Positions 13,029 through 14,670 of a stretch of 14,670 nucleotides of DNA are shown here, piece after piece. Every line of letters begins with the position of its first letter. Within the stretch, counting starts at the first letter, position 1. The notes beneath the pieces are model-generated. The model made no database searches. It worked only from the letters and a program-made list of their open reading frames with translations, and was not told where the DNA came from. The stretch comes from Phycisphaerae bacterium (GTDB lineage: Bacteria; Planctomycetota; Phycisphaerae; SM23-33): assembly GCA_030754715.1 (NCBI GenBank), contig JASLZV010000010.1, positions 299 through 14,968 on the forward strand, written 5' to 3'. Both the position numbers and the translations under genes were made by a program.

Positions 13029-14670
13029 TTACTCCGCCGACTCGCACGTCAGCGCCGCCAGGATCTCCTGGCTGGTTCGTCCCGCCATGACCCGCTGGCG
13101 GCCGGGAGAGTCCAGAACGCCCATCACCGAGGCGACGCACTGGAGGTACGGGTCGCTCCCGCCTTCGGGGGTCAGCATCAGAACGAACAACTTCGTGGGT
13201 TTACCGTCGGCGGCGCCGAAATCAATGCCCTCCCGCTTGATCCCAACGGCGCAAACCAGGTTGTCCACCTCGTCGGTCCTGCCGTGCGGTACGGCGATGC
13301 CCTCTCCCATGCCCGTGGACATCTGCGTTTCGCGGTCGAGCACTGTTCGGGCGGCGACGTCCGCATCCAGGAGCAGCCCGCTACCGTCGAGCAAACCGAT
13401 CAACTCGCCAATGATCTCCTCGGCCGTATTGCCCCTAAGGTCGGGACTGATCAGTTCGCACTTGAGATAGTCCGCCAGGCGGAACTTCACCCCCGCGGGC
13501 GCAGCCGGTGGGCGTTTGCCCCTGGCGGCGGGCGCCGCCGGCGGCGGGGCCGTGAAGACCTTGTAAATCTGCCGCGCGTTCTTGCACGAAAGGACTCGCT
13601 GCCGCCCCTCGCTGTTGAGAATCTGGCTGACGGTCGACATGAACTGTATGTGCGGGGCATGCCTGTTTTTCGGGGAAAGCGTCAGGATGAATATCTTCGA
13701 CGGCTCGCCGTCCATTGCGTCAAAGTCCACACCGTCCTTTTTGATCCCCACCGCACACACCAGCCGGTCCACCGCAGCCGTCTTGCCGTGCGGTATGGCC
13801 ACCCCGTACTGGAGCCCGGTTGACATGCTTTCCTCCCGCTCCCAGACCGCCTCGCGGGCGGCCTGCACGTTCTTGACAAGCCCGTTTCGCTGAAGAACTT
13901 CCAGCAGTTCATCGATGATCTCGGCCTTGTCCCTGCCGCCCATATCCGCCGCGATCACCCCCGAGCTGAGATAGTCCTTCATGTTGAGGGTTTGGGGGCC
14001 CAGCGGCCCGGCGTCCTGGAGGCCGGCCCGAATCGACTTGGTGTCCAGGGGCTTCTTGAGACCCCGAATGGCCTGCTCCAGCACGGCCAGCGCCTCGTAC
14101 GCGGCCGTGTGGACCAGGTGAACGTCGCCCTGACGGCAGGTGAACGTCAGGGTGTTGCCGCTATGGCTGAAGTCGATTACCGTGCCGTCCTTGCGCAACT
14201 GGTAAAGGCGCTGGCGGCGGCTGATATGGTGAACGAAAAAGCCTTCGGACTCGAATACGTCCACAAGTTTGCCGACGAAGAACCCCGTCATCTCGATGGA
14301 AGGAAACTCAAAGGGCACGCTGGTTCGGGCCTTGCCGCCGGTTACCGCCTTGCGCGTCCCACTGGCATCCGAGCGAAACAGCATCATCATCACCGGCGAG
14401 GCCAGGACCGCATTTACCATCACCATGATGATAACGGCAGCTAATATCTCCGCCGGCAGTAGGCCCGCCGAAAGTCCCACACCAGCGATGACCAGGGCCA
14501 CCTCGCACCGCGGGGCCATTCCGAAGCCTATCCGCGCCGCGCCGCGAAGGTTGAAGTTCGCCAGCAGGGCGGGCAGGCCGCATCCCACTACCTTTGACAG
14601 CAGCGCCACCACCGCGTAGACCAGCCCAAAAATCAAAATCGGCGGCGAACGCATCGCACCCAGATCAATC
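13029..14670 (-). CDS. Cation:proton antiporter C-terminal part fused to two PTS EIIA (PtsN-like) domains (runs off right edge)
   Basis: The frame is open to the window edge; the ATG at 14654 is internal, since the family sequence continues upstream of it as IDLGAM. Numbering from that Met, residues 1-95 are the last membrane helices of a CPA2-type antiporter (SKVVGCGLPALL, IGFGMAPRCEVALVIAGVGL). Residues ~115-205 form an unassigned soluble linker. The first EIIA domain spans ~222-368 with the phospho-acceptor His at 289 (GVAIPHGKT). An Ala/Pro-rich hinge (369-388) leads to the second EIIA (~389-535) with His 457 (GIAVPHGRT). EIIA domains take phosphate from HPr-type carriers, so ion exchange may be coupled to phosphotransfer state. 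Antiporters with EIIA tails are known; the tandem pair with both His retained is notable. Ends at TGA just below 13032; no terminator seen. Confidence 0.85.
   Translation of the reverse strand, partial: IDLGAMRSPPILIFGLVYAVVALLSKVVGCGLPALLANFNLRGAARIGFGMAPRCEVALVIAGVGLSAGLLPAEILAAVIIMVMVNAVLASPVMMMLFRSDASGTRKAVTGGKARTSVPFEFPSIEMTGFFVGKLVDVFESEGFFVHHISRRQRLYQLRKDGTVIDFSHSGNTLTFTCRQGDVHLVHTAAYEALAVLEQAIRGLKKPLDTKSIRAGLQDAGPLGPQTLNMKDYLSSGVIAADMGGRDKAEIIDELLEVLQRNGLVKNVQAAREAVWEREESMSTGLQYGVAIPHGKTAAVDRLVCAVGIKKDGVDFDAMDGEPSKIFILTLSPKNRHAPHIQFMSTVSQILNSEGRQRVLSCKNARQIYKVFTAPPPAAPAARGKRPPAAPAGVKFRLADYLKCELISPDLRGNTAEEIIGELIGLLDGSGLLLDADVAARTVLDRETQMSTGMGEGIAVPHGRTDEVDNLVCAVGIKREGIDFGAADGKPTKLFVLMLTPEGGSDPYLQCVASVMGVLDSPGRQRVMAGRTSQEILAALTCESAE

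Noticed and set aside
1-14670. CRISPR array, tRNA, rRNA, transposase or exosortase gene
   Set aside because: No regularly spaced repeats, cloverleaf sequence, DDE transposase, inverted-repeat-flanked ORF or exosortase-like membrane protein was found on either strand.

Overview
The window most likely comes from a Planctomycetota bacterium, probably of the Phycisphaerae / Sedimentisphaerales type. The basis is GC-rich DNA, two secreted proteins with a PEP-CTERM tail (VPEPVT, a short hydrophobic helix, then an Arg cluster), a set of TMTC-like membrane glycosyltransferases with C-terminal TPRs, and an antiporter fused to two EIIA domains. The lineage is an inference; no rRNA or tRNA is present.

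Layout. At the left edge (1-389, minus) lies the N-terminal part of a Gfo/Idh/MocA-type oxidoreductase with a very good promoter. Three tandem minus-strand paralogues follow (543-2261, 2364-4097, 4203-5846), each an integral-membrane GT-C / TMTC-like protein ending in two or three TPRs. A fourth copy with four TPRs lies at 8884-10692, and the 3' stub of a fifth at 10827-10970. Every intact copy is preceded by the same ~42-bp promoter-like element, and the copy-to-element spacing is almost constant (~53 nt), so the duplicating unit seems to be element plus gene.

Between the third and fourth copies sit two plus-strand PEP-CTERM genes (6357-7235 and 7660-8595). They are duplicates of each other, each followed by a GC-rich hairpin terminator. 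Their upstream regions hold three sigma-70-like promoters (TTGACA/TTGATA, 17-bp spacer, TATACT/TAGCAT), all with an AAA-N5-TTT dyad inside the spacer. The first gene has a ~250-nt structured leader with tiny ORFs. The second has tandem promoters separated by a possible attenuator.

The right part (10990-14670, all minus) is ordinary cellular content: a radical SAM protein with a C-terminal winged-helix-like region, an FmdB-type zinc ribbon protein, a Nudix hydrolase, and the C-terminal part of a cation:proton antiporter carrying two PTS EIIA (PtsN-like) domains.

Working idea: the PEP-CTERM proteins are exported and handled by an exosortase encoded elsewhere, and the surrounding TMTC-like enzymes may glycosylate exported proteins such as these. 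The gene layout suggests this but the sequence does not prove it. No CRISPR array, insertion sequence, RNA gene of a known class or exosortase gene was seen.
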